Shown piece after piece: positions 35,701 to 43,610 of a DNA stretch of 64,000 nt; the first letter of the stretch is position 1; each line of letters begins with the position of its first letter. Source of the DNA: JAFEBO01 sp044221315 (GTDB lineage: Bacteria > Planctomycetota > Phycisphaerae > Phycisphaerales > UBA1924); NCBI GenBank assembly GCA_044221315.1, contig JBGAPK010000005.1, forward strand, positions 136,463 through 200,462, read 5' to 3'. The notes under the pieces were generated by a model, which did not search any database, was not told where the DNA came from, and saw nothing but the letters and a program-made list of their open reading frames with translations. The translations under genes were made by a program, and so were the position numbers.

Positions 35701-38700
35701 ATGCGACAAAACAGAACGGCACCTGCTCTCGTCCTTGCCCTTGCCGCAGGCATCGCATCGAGCGGAGCCCCGATATCTTCCGCCCGCGGCGCCGATCGCT
35801 TCTGGATCTTTCAGGGCGACCCGACGTTCGAAACGCACTTCAACGGCGCGTTCAATTCTCCCAGCTACTGGGACGGCCTGGTCATCCCGGCCTCGGGCGA
35901 CTCGGTCTATTTCGGAAGTGGGCCGGGCTTCCCCTCCTTCCCTCCGCAGAATCCCACCGGCGCCAACCCGCACACCGTCTACTTCGGAAATTTCAATCAC
36001 CACTCCTTCATCAGCAGCACGCAAATCTCGTACAGCGCTGTCGCCGCGACCGTCGAGCGGCTCATCGTGCGCAACGACGAATGGACCTTTGATTTCGCCA
36101 GCGGCGTCGGCGGTTGGAGTCCCTCGATTCCGGCTCCCAGCCAGGGCAGTCTCACCGTCCACCAGGAAACCACTCTGGCGGACGCGATCGGCGCGCCCGC
36201 GACGCTCAACATCAGATCCGGAGTTCTCTCGAGTCAGGGAGTCGTCCACGTCGCTCCGGTCGCAAATGCCTCGGGCCTCGTGGACGTGGCCGGCCCTCAG
36301 GCGCGTTGGAATCTGGGTGCCTGGGTCGATCTCGGCTGGTCGGGAAAAGGGACTATCCGAGTGAGAGACGCAGCGCAGGTCACTGTGGCGGGCAGCATCA
36401 ACGCAGGTATTCGAGACGGCGCAGAAGGAGTGCTCGATATCTCGGGAGGAGGGCACCTTCTGACGCAGCAAAATATCGGCGTCGGCGATGGTCACGAAAC
36501 GGGCGCATTTGGAAGGGCGAGCGGATCAATGAAGGTGACCGGATCGGGTTCGAGGCTCGACGCCGCAATCCTCATTCTCGGAAGCACCCACTCTACCGGC
36601 GTCGCAACGGTTGATTCCGGAGCCGAAGTGCACGTGTCCGAGGTGCTGTACATGGGCAGCCCGGATGACGGAATCGGCACTCTCACGATCAGTGGACAAG
36701 ACAGCCTTGTTGACGTCGCGGGCGATTCGCGGGTCGGCACCGGTGGCTCCGCTCAAGCCACGGTGAATGTACTGGGAGGCGCGCGAATGAAGCCCGGCTC
36801 TCAACTCACCGTCGGCGATGGTCCAGATTGCAGCGGAACTCTCGTCGCTCGAGGCCAGGGAAGCGTCGTCGATATTGCAGGCGGCTTCGCGATCGCGTGG
36901 TTTCATAGCACAGCATCGGTCGAGGTTTCTCAAGGGGCACGGCTGATATCTGGAAACCTGCTCAGCATCGGCGACAACACCGGCGCCAAAGGCGAACTCT
37001 TCATCCAAGATGCCGGATCGCGCGTGGAAATCGCGCACAACGTCAGCGCCGGATTCTATAACGGCTCTGCCATGATCGCCATCACCGGCGGCGGGATACT
37101 CACTTCGGGGGGCGAGTTGTACCTCGGCGACTCTGGAGTAGATTCGCTCGGACACTTGGCAGTCTCCGGTCCGGGCAGCCTGGCGGACATAGCCGCGGGC
37201 GCACACGTCGGACGGGCGTACGGCAACGGCTCAGTCGATGTTTCCGCCGGAGGTGAATTCCGCGCCGGAACTGGACTGGGAATCGGGGACGGTTCGTATG
37301 GCCCGGGCGCCATCGGACGTCTGACGATCACGGGCGCCGGAAGCACCGCCACAACAACCGGCTCGGTAGGGGCAGGAGTCTGGGACAGTCAGGGAACGAT
37401 CGAAGTCGCCGGCGGCGGAACATTCTCCTCGGGAGGCGAGCTCTACCTCGGCGACAGCGGCGCAAACTCCATCGGAATCGTCCGGGCGACCGGCGCCGGC
37501 ACGCTCTTTCAAGTGACCGGCAAAATTCACAACGGCCGCGCCGGCGGGAACGGCACCATCGAAGTCACCAACGGCGCTCACCTCGCCGCCGGCAATTACT
37601 TCGATATCGCGGACGGTTCGTACAACCCCGCCAGCGTCGGATCGCTCTCCGTCGCCGATCCCGGAAGCAAAGTCGATGTGAATCTCGGGGTGTCGGTTGC
37701 GTACGCGGGAAGCAAGGGGACGATCCAAGTCTCGAACGGCGCCGAACTTGCGATCGGGCCGGTCTTTACTCTGGGAGAAGGAAGCGGAAGCGTGGGTACT
37801 CTGCTTGTCACAGGCGCAAACGCATTGGTGCAAACCAGCATGGGCGGCACCACTTCCGTCGGAAAGAACCTGGGTTCAGGAACCATCGACATCACTTCCG
37901 GAGGCCACGTGAGGTCCGGATTGAACTTCTACGTCGGCTTCGCCACGGGAAGCGTTGGCGCCGTCAACGCGACGGGTGCTGGAAGCGTGATCGATACCGC
38001 GGTTGATGGCGCCGTTTCCGCCGGCGTTTCCGGTGGACAGGGTTCGTTCGACATCACAAACGGCGCGCTCCTCCAGGTTGATAACGCGCTCAACATCGGT
38101 CTTTCTGGCGCTGGCACCTTGTCGGTCTCGCAGGAAGGACAGGTCCACAGCCAGTTCGGGCGCATCGGCCGCCTGACCGCCAGCTCCGGCACCGCCACGA
38201 TCAAAGACTCAGGCTCCCGATGGGACGTGACGAGCACTCTCTTTGTCGGCGGCCACACCGCGACCGGTCCGGGTGGCGTCGGGACACTCTTTGTCAACTC
38301 CGGCGCCTGGGTCACCGCGGCCACCTCGCTCATCACCTGGAGCCAGGGGAAGGTCGATGTCAGCGCCGGTGGGAAAGTCCGCGTTGGAAGCGCCAGCCTT
38401 GTTCCTCAGCCCGCGGGTTCCGTGATCGTCACATCCGGCGGCACGCTCGGAGGCGACGGCCTGATCATCGGCGACGTCATTCTCAACGGGGGAACACTCA
38501 GCCCGGGCCACTCTCCCGGCAGGCTCACGATCAGCGGCTCGTTCACGGCAGCCTCATCGAGCACGACCGCAATGGAAATCGGCGGCACCGGCCCGGGTAC
38601 TCACGATCAGGTCGACCTGCTGTCCGCCCCGCAAGTCTCGTTCGGTGGAACACTCCAACTTTCCTTTGTCAACGGCTACGCACCCCACCAGGGAGACGTG

Positions 38701-39027
38701 GTCCACCTTTTTCTCAACGGGCCGTCCTCCGTGGTCGTCGGGACATTCGACCACGTCGTCCTGCCAGAGGGATACCAAGCCTCGATGTCGTACGGTTCGG
38801 GCTCAATCTCTGTCATCCTGGGCAGGACCTGCCCGGCAGATATGAACTCCGACAACGTGGTCGACGACGCCGACTTCAGCCTGTTCGTCGTCCCGTACAA
38901 CATCCTCGACTGCGCCGATCCGGCCATGCCCGTTGGCTGCGCCGCCGATCTCAACGGGGACGCCTTTGTGGACGACGCCGACTTTGTGATTTTCGTCGCC
39001 GGCTACAACGAGGTTCTGTGTCCGTAG
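35701..39027 (+). CDS. Large secreted repeat (beta-helix/autotransporter-like) protein with dockerin-like tail
   Basis: The 1108-residue protein starts at the ATG at 35701 with CAGGAG about 9 nt upstream and has a signal peptide (ALVLALAAGIASSGAPISSARGA). Residues about 110-900 hold roughly a dozen units of about 50 residues. The theme is G.L.V.G.GS......V..G..GSG.I.V..GG.L..G..L.IGD, for example LYLGDSGVDSLGHLAVSG and ELYLGDSGANSIGIVRATG. This is the pattern of parallel beta-helix passenger domains. A jelly-roll-like segment follows, then two dockerin-like loops (ADMNSDNVVDDADF, ADLNGDAFVDDADF) ending VLCP, as in the protease array. No outer-membrane beta-barrel is present. Probable role: surface or matrix protein. 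Confidence 0.85.
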   Translation: MRQNRTAPALVLALAAGIASSGAPISSARGADRFWIFQGDPTFETHFNGAFNSPSYWDGLVIPASGDSVYFGSGPGFPSFPPQNPTGANPHTVYFGNFNHHSFISSTQISYSAVAATVERLIVRNDEWTFDFASGVGGWSPSIPAPSQGSLTVHQETTLADAIGAPATLNIRSGVLSSQGVVHVAPVANASGLVDVAGPQARWNLGAWVDLGWSGKGTIRVRDAAQVTVAGSINAGIRDGAEGVLDISGGGHLLTQQNIGVGDGHETGAFGRASGSMKVTGSGSRLDAAILILGSTHSTGVATVDSGAEVHVSEVLYMGSPDDGIGTLTISGQDSLVDVAGDSRVGTGGSAQATVNVLGGARMKPGSQLTVGDGPDCSGTLVARGQGSVVDIAGGFAIAWFHSTASVEVSQGARLISGNLLSIGDNTGAKGELFIQDAGSRVEIAHNVSAGFYNGSAMIAITGGGILTSGGELYLGDSGVDSLGHLAVSGPGSLADIAAGAHVGRAYGNGSVDVSAGGEFRAGTGLGIGDGSYGPGAIGRLTITGAGSTATTTGSVGAGVWDSQGTIEVAGGGTFSSGGELYLGDSGANSIGIVRATGAGTLFQVTGKIHNGRAGGNGTIEVTNGAHLAAGNYFDIADGSYNPASVGSLSVADPGSKVDVNLGVSVAYAGSKGTIQVSNGAELAIGPVFTLGEGSGSVGTLLVTGANALVQTSMGGTTSVGKNLGSGTIDITSGGHVRSGLNFYVGFATGSVGAVNATGAGSVIDTAVDGAVSAGVSGGQGSFDITNGALLQVDNALNIGLSGAGTLSVSQEGQVHSQFGRIGRLTASSGTATIKDSGSRWDVTSTLFVGGHTATGPGGVGTLFVNSGAWVTAATSLITWSQGKVDVSAGGKVRVGSASLVPQPAGSVIVTSGGTLGGDGLIIGDVILNGGTLSPGHSPGRLTISGSFTAASSSTTAMEIGGTGPGTHDQVDLLSAPQVSFGGTLQLSFVNGYAPHQGDVVHLFLNGPSSVVVGTFDHVVLPEGYQASMSYGSGSISVILGRTCPADMNSDNVVDDADFSLFVVPYNILDCADPAMPVGCAADLNGDAFVDDADFVIFVAGYNEVLCP

Positions 39028-39112
39028 AAGCCCACAGAAGGAGCCGTGCCGCCCGTTATGACACGCGGCTCTAGACTTCCGCGTGACCGCGACATGCGCA
39101 ACCGGCTCGTTC

Positions 39113-39550
39113 ATGCCCCGCCCCGCGCACAGCCTTCCGCATTTCATGCTCGACGGCTGGACGATGAAACCCTATCGCGTCCTCGGGCGTTGTGTGCCCG
39201 AGACTGAAACACTCGCACCAAATTCAATCGAAACCATCCGCGGCGCGCTGCCGCGTCCGGCACTCGCGCCAAATCGTCCCGGGGTGGCCTTCGTCATCGA
39301 GCATTTCGCGTTTCCGCTCGACTATCTCGTGCTTTGCTGGTGGGAAAACCAAAACGAGATGAACACCCGCATCTTCATCAGGTCGGGCGCCGAAGCGTGG
39401 CGGCTGACATCGGGCGCCGAGTCGTTCTGCGTCTGGGACCTCGACATCATGTGGTTCGAGCGCAACGCGTTCGTGAAGCACATGCTCGCCGGTGTGCCCG
39501 ATCCCGCTGCGTACGCGGCCGCTCGCTTCGACAAGGCGTTCGCCGGATGA
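39113..39550 (+). CDS. Hypothetical protein translationally coupled to GNAT gene
   Basis: A 145-residue soluble protein is read from the ATG at 39113; a GTG at 39083 would add ten residues. It is rich in aromatic residues (LDYLVLCWWENQNEMN, CVWDLDIMWFERNAF) and lacks a signal peptide or membrane helix. I do not recognise a family. Its stop overlaps the start of the acetyltransferase gene as ATGA, so the two are translated together and may act in the same process, for example as substrate or partner. That link is inference. Confidence 0.65.
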   Translation: MPRPAHSLPHFMLDGWTMKPYRVLGRCVPETETLAPNSIETIRGALPRPALAPNRPGVAFVIEHFAFPLDYLVLCWWENQNEMNTRIFIRSGAEAWRLTSGAESFCVWDLDIMWFERNAFVKHMLAGVPDPAAYAAARFDKAFAG

Positions 39551-40026
39551 AGCTTCCCAACGCCCGTTCCGCCACGCCCGCCGACATTCGCGGCATCCTG
39601 CCGATGGTCGGCGCCATCTGCGCTATGCACGAGAAGCTCGACCCCGAGCGTTACGCCATGCTGCCTGATGTCGTCGCGCGGTACGAACGCTGGCTGCCGC
39701 AGCGCATCACCGATTCACGAAGCGTGCTGCTCGTTGGGGAAGTCGACAATCGCCTCGCCGGATTCCTCGTCGCCGGCATCGAAACCAATATTCCCATATA
39801 CCGACTGACCGAATTCGCATTCATCCACGATGTCTGGGTAGAACCCGAATTTCGCAGGCAAGGCGTCGCAGGTGCGCTCGTTGACGAAGCGATCCAGCGG
39901 TTCAAGGACATCGGCATCCGCCAGGTCCGCCTCGAAACCGCCGCGGCAAACGAGGACGCACGCCGCCTCTTTGCCTCCCGCGGCTTCCGCGTCGGCACGA
40001 TCGACATGCTCCGCGAATTGTCCTGA
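39547..40026 (+). CDS. GNAT-family N-acetyltransferase
   Basis: The 159-residue protein has the GNAT fold. The acetyl-CoA pyrophosphate loop is visible in motif A (IHDVWVEPEFRRQGVAGALV, with Arg-Arg-Gln-Gly-Val-Ala), followed by motif B (VRLETAAANEDARRLFASRG). The N-terminal half (NARSATPADIRGILPMVGAI) is the substrate side. The acceptor is unknown. The start ATG overlaps the previous stop (ATGA). A convergent aspartyl/PDZ gene ends 12 bp downstream. Confidence 0.9.
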   Translation: MKLPNARSATPADIRGILPMVGAICAMHEKLDPERYAMLPDVVARYERWLPQRITDSRSVLLVGEVDNRLAGFLVAGIETNIPIYRLTEFAFIHDVWVEPEFRRQGVAGALVDEAIQRFKDIGIRQVRLETAAANEDARRLFASRGFRVGTIDMLRELS

Positions 40027-40038
40027 CGAGCAGCCCGC

Positions 40039-41106
40039 TTACTTCGCCATTTCGATCGTCACCGGTTTGCCGTCCCGCTCTATGACGATTGTCACCTTCG
40101 GCGCCCGCATCGCGCCGAGTATCTCCTGCTGCGTCTTCATCTCCGCCCCGTTGATCGACTTGATCGAATCGCCCTCCTGCAGCCCCGCCTTTTCCGCGAT
40201 CGATCCATCGAAGATCCGCACAATCCGCGGCGGCGATTGCTCCGCATCAAACGCTACCCCATACCGCAGCGGCTTCACCTGCCCGGCTGGCTTCGCGATC
40301 CGCACGCGGCTGTTCACCAGGTCGAACGTGAACGCGTACGGCTCCATCGCAATAAAGCCCATGTTCGGCGATTCCCACACATCAAGAAATTCCACGCCCG
40401 TCATCCCTGTCGCCAGCCCGCCGACCACCATCGGCTGCTTGAGCCGCGACCGCTTGATCGACTGTCCGTTTCCAATCTTGCCGCTGGCCCACGGCTCTTT
40501 CGTCAGTTCCACCCCGCTCGCCATCGAGTTTGGGAGCACCATCCCCATCATGTTTCCCGAGTTCAGCGTTGCGACGGCCTCGACCGAACCAAATTTCACC
40601 GGCATCGTCGGGCTCTGGGCACCCGCCTCGATCGGCGCCACCCCGGGTGCGGTCGCGTCGGTCAGCGGTTCATCGTCGATGATCAACTTCCGGTTCGCGA
40701 AGTCCACCGTGTACACCCGGCCCTTGAGCAGTTGCCAGCCGATCGCCCCATCGATCCGCTGCTCCGCCGGCTGCTTCTTTGCCCCCAGGGGGACCGACCA
40801 CCATGTCACCTTGTCGAACGTCAGCCCGCCGAACGCCAATTTTTCAGCGCTCACCAACGGAATGCCCCCGCCGTCGGTGTCCGTCTCCAGCATCCCGGCC
40901 GAGGCGAGGCCGAGCTCTTTCGCGACCTCCTCGTCGATCCGTCCATCCCCCGGCAGCGCTGTGTCCACCATGAACCGCAGCGGCTTTCCGTTCACGGTCA
41001 CTTCCAGGAGGAGCGGCCCAGCCCCGGTGCATTCGATCACCGTCGGCTTGGCTTGGGCCACGGCCGCCACGATGAGGGTTGAAGAGACGATCAGGGCGAT
41101 CCGCAT
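40039..41106 (-). CDS. Exported retropepsin-like/PDZ domain protein
   Basis: The 355-residue protein has a signal peptide (RIALIVSSTLIVAAVAQA). The N-terminal half resembles a clan AA aspartyl protease domain (LLLEVTVNGKPLRFMVDTA, then FGGLTFDKVTW and GAIGWQLLKGRVYTVDF). The second half of the fold is repeated at about 160-230 (MPVKFGSVEAVATLNSGN). The usual DTG triad reads Asp-Thr-Ala (VDTALPGDG) in the first lobe and Asn-Ser-Gly (LNSGN) in the second, so catalysis is doubtful. A PDZ domain occupies the last 90 residues (RIFDGSIAEKAGLQEGDSIKSING). The ATG at 41106 has GGAGA about 8 nt upstream. It is divergent from the TetR gene. Confidence 0.75.
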   Translation of the reverse strand: MRIALIVSSTLIVAAVAQAKPTVIECTGAGPLLLEVTVNGKPLRFMVDTALPGDGRIDEEVAKELGLASAGMLETDTDGGGIPLVSAEKLAFGGLTFDKVTWWSVPLGAKKQPAEQRIDGAIGWQLLKGRVYTVDFANRKLIIDDEPLTDATAPGVAPIEAGAQSPTMPVKFGSVEAVATLNSGNMMGMVLPNSMASGVELTKEPWASGKIGNGQSIKRSRLKQPMVVGGLATGMTGVEFLDVWESPNMGFIAMEPYAFTFDLVNSRVRIAKPAGQVKPLRYGVAFDAEQSPPRIVRIFDGSIAEKAGLQEGDSIKSINGAEMKTQQEILGAMRAPKVTIVIERDGKPVTIEMAK

Positions 41107-41264
41107 CGGAGATTCTCCAGTCAGATAGCAGCGCGGGGCAGGCTTGGGGCTGGGAACGGCAAATCGCCCGAAGCCACGTTTCCAGCCCGCCGTTACCGGT
41201 CCCTCTCCCCCCCGTTGCGGCTAGTGAAATGCGATAGCAGCTTTCCAATTTTCACAAGGGCCGC

Positions 41265-41293
41265 TTGACAAGCCCATTGGAATCTGCTTGAAT
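41265..41293 (+). promoter_or_regulatory. Promoter of the tetR gene, overlapping operator 1
   Basis: TTGACA (41265-41270) is perfect for a -35 box; 17 nt later TTGAAT (41288-41293) matches 4/6 of the -10 consensus. The -10 coincides with the first bases of the upstream palindromic operator, so a bound repressor would block RNA polymerase. This is the usual layout of TetR-family autorepression. Confidence 0.65.
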
Positions 41294-41323
41294 GATCGCT
41301 CAACGACTTGAGTGATCGTTCAA
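41288..41323. promoter_or_regulatory. Two tandem 16-bp palindromic operators (TetR sites)
   Basis: TTGAATGATCGCTCAA (41288-41303) and TTGAGTGATCGTTCAA (41308-41323) are each palindromic at 6 of 8 base pairs per half-site. They differ from each other at only two positions, with starts 20 bp apart. The shared core is TTGA-TGATCG-TCAA. The second site ends on the A of the tetR ATG (41323). Two turns of helix between centres suggest two dimers binding the same DNA face. Divergent control of the gene at 41106 is possible but that start is 180 bp away. Confidence 0.75.
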
Positions 41324-41943
41324 TGACCCCCCCAGCCACGCCCCAACCCGACACAAAGTCCCGGATCCTCGATGCGGCCGCCCGCCTCTTCCACGAGCAG
41401 GGCTTTAACGCCACCGGCGTCTCGACCATCCTCCGCGAAGCCGGCGTGAATCCCGGAAGCCTCTACAACCTTTACGCAAGCAAGGACGCGCTCCTGGCCG
41501 CAGTCCTCGAGCGGTACACCCAATTGCTTCACCCGGTGGTCATGGCGCCCGTGGAGGCCAAGTCCGCCGATCCGATCGAGCGAGTCTTCGTCCTCCTCCA
41601 GCAGTATCGCGACTGGTTCGCGCCGCTGGATTTTCGCCTGGGCTGCCCGATCGGAAATCTCGCGCTCGAGGTTGCCGACTCGCACCCCGAAATCCGGCCG
41701 CTCGTCCAGATCAACTTTGACGGCTGGACCGCCTTCGTCAAGAAATGGCTCGACGAAGCGGGTGACCGTCTCCCCGGGCAACTCGATCGGTCCCAGCTTG
41801 CCCAGACCGTGCTGACCATCATGGAAGGCGGCATGATGCAGGCCCGTGCCGCCCGCTCTCCCGCGGCATTCGACGCTTCGGTCGCGCAGCTCCGTCATTA
41901 CTTCGATCTCCTGCTCGCGCGGGCGTCCGCCGAGCGTCACTGA
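41323..41943 (+). CDS. TetR/AcrR-family transcriptional regulator
   Basis: The 206-residue repressor has the N-terminal TetR helix-turn-helix at about 12-60 (KSRILDAAARLFHEQGFNAT, then GVSTILREAGVNPGSLYNLY). The ligand domain contains the AcrR-type C-terminal pattern (FRLGCPIGNLALEVADSHPE, with a Cys in GCPIGN). The ATG at 41323 is preferred to a TTG at 41308, which lies inside an operator. It is probably autoregulated through the two upstream palindromes. The small membrane protein gene 20 bp downstream is the most likely cotranscribed target; the inducer is unknown. Confidence 0.93.
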   Translation: MTPPATPQPDTKSRILDAAARLFHEQGFNATGVSTILREAGVNPGSLYNLYASKDALLAAVLERYTQLLHPVVMAPVEAKSADPIERVFVLLQQYRDWFAPLDFRLGCPIGNLALEVADSHPEIRPLVQINFDGWTAFVKKWLDEAGDRLPGQLDRSQLAQTVLTIMEGGMMQARAARSPAAFDASVAQLRHYFDLLLARASAERH

Positions 41944-41963
41944 GTCCCAATGCGGAGGTTCGG

Positions 41964-42389
41964 ATGCTCGAGAAAATTCACGACTTCAATTGGCTCGCCG
42001 TTCTCGCCGCAGGCGTGGCGATGTTCCTGATCGGCGGGATCTGGTACGGCGCCGTCTTCGCCAAGCTCTGGCAGCGCCTTCACGGCTACACCGACGAGCA
42101 AGTCAAGGCGATGCAGAAGGCACGCCCGCCGCAGATCTTTTTCGGAACCATGCTCCTGGCGTACATCCTCGGCGCGATCGCGATGGAGTTCCTGGTGGTG
42201 AACCTCGATCTAAAGAGCGCCTTCAACGGCGCCGTGCTCGGCGCGTTTCTCTGGCTCTTCGCCACCACCGCCATCGGACTGACCGACCACATCACCCGCA
42301 CGCGACCCTTCGCCGCATACGTCCTCGACAGTTCATACCAACTCGTCGCCTTCATCGTCGCCGGAGTCACCCTGAGCGCCTGGAGATGA
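41964..42389 (+). CDS. DUF1761-family four-helix membrane protein
   Basis: The 141-residue protein has four hydrophobic helices (WLAVLAAGVAMFLIGGIWYG, FFGTMLLAYILGAIAMEFLV, AVLGAFLWLFATTAIGL, SYQLVAFIVAGVTLSAW) and the DUF1761 pattern GGIWYGAVFAKLWQRL. GCGGAGG lies 6 nt before the ATG. It follows tetR by 20 bp and is probably part of the same repressed transcript. The biochemical function of the family is not established. Confidence 0.85.
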   Translation: MLEKIHDFNWLAVLAAGVAMFLIGGIWYGAVFAKLWQRLHGYTDEQVKAMQKARPPQIFFGTMLLAYILGAIAMEFLVVNLDLKSAFNGAVLGAFLWLFATTAIGLTDHITRTRPFAAYVLDSSYQLVAFIVAGVTLSAWR

Positions 42390-42395
42390 GTGCCG

Positions 42396-42430
42396 GAGCC
42401 CCCTCCCTGTGGGAAGAGGTTGGGGGTGGG
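42396..42430 (+). repeat. Dispersed CCCCCTCCCTG...GGTTGGGGGTGGG element, copy A
   Basis: A 35-bp element shares CCCCCTCCCTG at its left and GGTTGGGGGTGGG at its right with copy B at 53611-53645, in the same orientation. The left arm can pair partly with the right. The right arm has several G runs. It lies in the 106-bp gap between two same-strand genes. Confidence 0.6.
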
Positions 42431-42495
42431 TTCGGTGCAGTCCCGCGTTCATATGCGTCTTCCAAACGCCAGTTCGCAACGACCGGAGTTCATTC

Positions 42496-43506
42496 GTGCA
42501 ATACCTGATTTTCGCCTACCTCACTCTTGCGTCCTTTCTCCCAAGCGCCCGCGCTGAAGACCGCACTCTTCAGCACTCCGGCGTCATTCACGCCCCCGCC
42601 TCCGAGATTTGGAAGCAGTTTCAGACCGGCGACGGCATCGAAAAGATCTGGGGCGTCGCGCACGCCGACGTCGATTTCAAAGTCGGCGGCCAGATCCGCA
42701 CCACCTACAACGCCGCCGGCAAGCTCGGCGACGAAGGCACGATTACCAACACCATCATCGCCTACGAGCCCGAGCGCATGCTCGCGCTCAAGTCAGGCGC
42801 GCCCGAGAATGCCCCGGACTACATCAAGGCCATCTGCGAGTCCGGCTGGACCGTGCTCCGATTCGAGCCTCTCTCGCCGAACAGCACGCAGGTCACCATC
42901 ACCGGCATGGGCTACAAGAACGGCGAGCTCTACGACAAGGCCTATGCCTTCTTCAAGGAGGGCAACGCCTACTCGCTCGAGAAGATGAAAGACGCGCTCG
43001 AACCCGCGAACTTCCAGAAGACCACCGACGCGGTCGGTGCCGCCGTCAAGTCTCTCGTCGGCTCCTGGGAGTTCAGCCAGCCAACCAAGGACGGCGGCGT
43101 TTTCCGCGGCAAGACCGTCATCGAACCGCTTTTCGGCGGCCGCGTGATCTACGCCAAGGGCTTCCTCGGCAACGACCACGAAATCTCTCAGCACAGCCAC
43201 CTCACCGCCGCGAAAGACCCGCGCAGCGGCGAATGGACATTCTGGAACTTCAACGAAACCGGCGCCTTTACCGTCGGCCCCTGCCGCCTCGAAGGCGACA
43301 AGAAGCTCGTCGTCGATTGGAACACCTACGAAGACGGCGGCCGGCTCTTTGACTACCGCATCGAATACGACTTCATCGACAACGACAACTTCAATCTCAG
43401 GGTCATGTCGCCCCCGGAGAAGGACGGCAGCCGCGGCACCATTGCGAGCGTCCACTACAAGCGGGTGCCCACACCTTCGACTGAAAAAACCGCGTCCACG
43501 AAATAG
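42496..43506 (+). CDS. Exported SRPBCC/AHSA1-like domain protein
   Basis: The 336-residue protein is read from a GTG at 42496 with CGGAG about 9 nt upstream, which gives a signal peptide (YLIFAYLTLASFLPSARA). Residues about 25-170 are an SRPBCC-type lipid/ligand-binding fold (HSGVIHAPASEIWKQFQTGD, FKVGGQIRTTYNAAGK, GWTVLRFEPLSPNSTQVTIT). The last about 140 residues are a second beta-rich domain (LVGSWEFSQPTKDGGVF, RLFDYRIEYDFIDNDNFNLR) resembling DUF1579-type lipocalin-like domains. The ligand is unknown. It may be linked to the TetR/DUF1761 pair upstream. Confidence 0.75.
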   Translation: MQYLIFAYLTLASFLPSARAEDRTLQHSGVIHAPASEIWKQFQTGDGIEKIWGVAHADVDFKVGGQIRTTYNAAGKLGDEGTITNTIIAYEPERMLALKSGAPENAPDYIKAICESGWTVLRFEPLSPNSTQVTITGMGYKNGELYDKAYAFFKEGNAYSLEKMKDALEPANFQKTTDAVGAAVKSLVGSWEFSQPTKDGGVFRGKTVIEPLFGGRVIYAKGFLGNDHEISQHSHLTAAKDPRSGEWTFWNFNETGAFTVGPCRLEGDKKLVVDWNTYEDGGRLFDYRIEYDFIDNDNFNLRVMSPPEKDGSRGTIASVHYKRVPTPSTEKTASTK

Positions 43507-43517
43507 CTGACAATCCC

Positions 43518-43585
43518 GCTCTGCCGCTCTGCCGCTCTGCCGCTCTGCCGCTCTGCCGCTCTGCTGCTCTGCTGCTCTGCTGCTC
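43518..43585. repeat. 8-bp tandem repeat, about 8.5 copies
   Basis: Five copies of GCTCTGCC (43518-43557) are followed by three of GCTCTGCT (43558-43581) and a half copy. It sits between the stop at 43506 and the ATG at 43611. Because 8 is not a multiple of 3, copy number changes would not keep a frame, and no gene runs through it. Confidence 0.95.
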
Positions 43586-43610
43586 AATCTTCCTGCTACC
43601 CTTCCGCCCT

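Noticed and set aside
39028..39075. Inverted GAGCCG/CGGCTC arms after the beta-helix protein gene as a terminator
   Set aside because: Six-bp arms with a long, mismatched interior and no T run.
43518..43585. CRISPR array or coding repeat at the 8-bp tandem repeat
   Set aside because: Units are contiguous with no spacers, and the 8-bp period breaks any reading frame.
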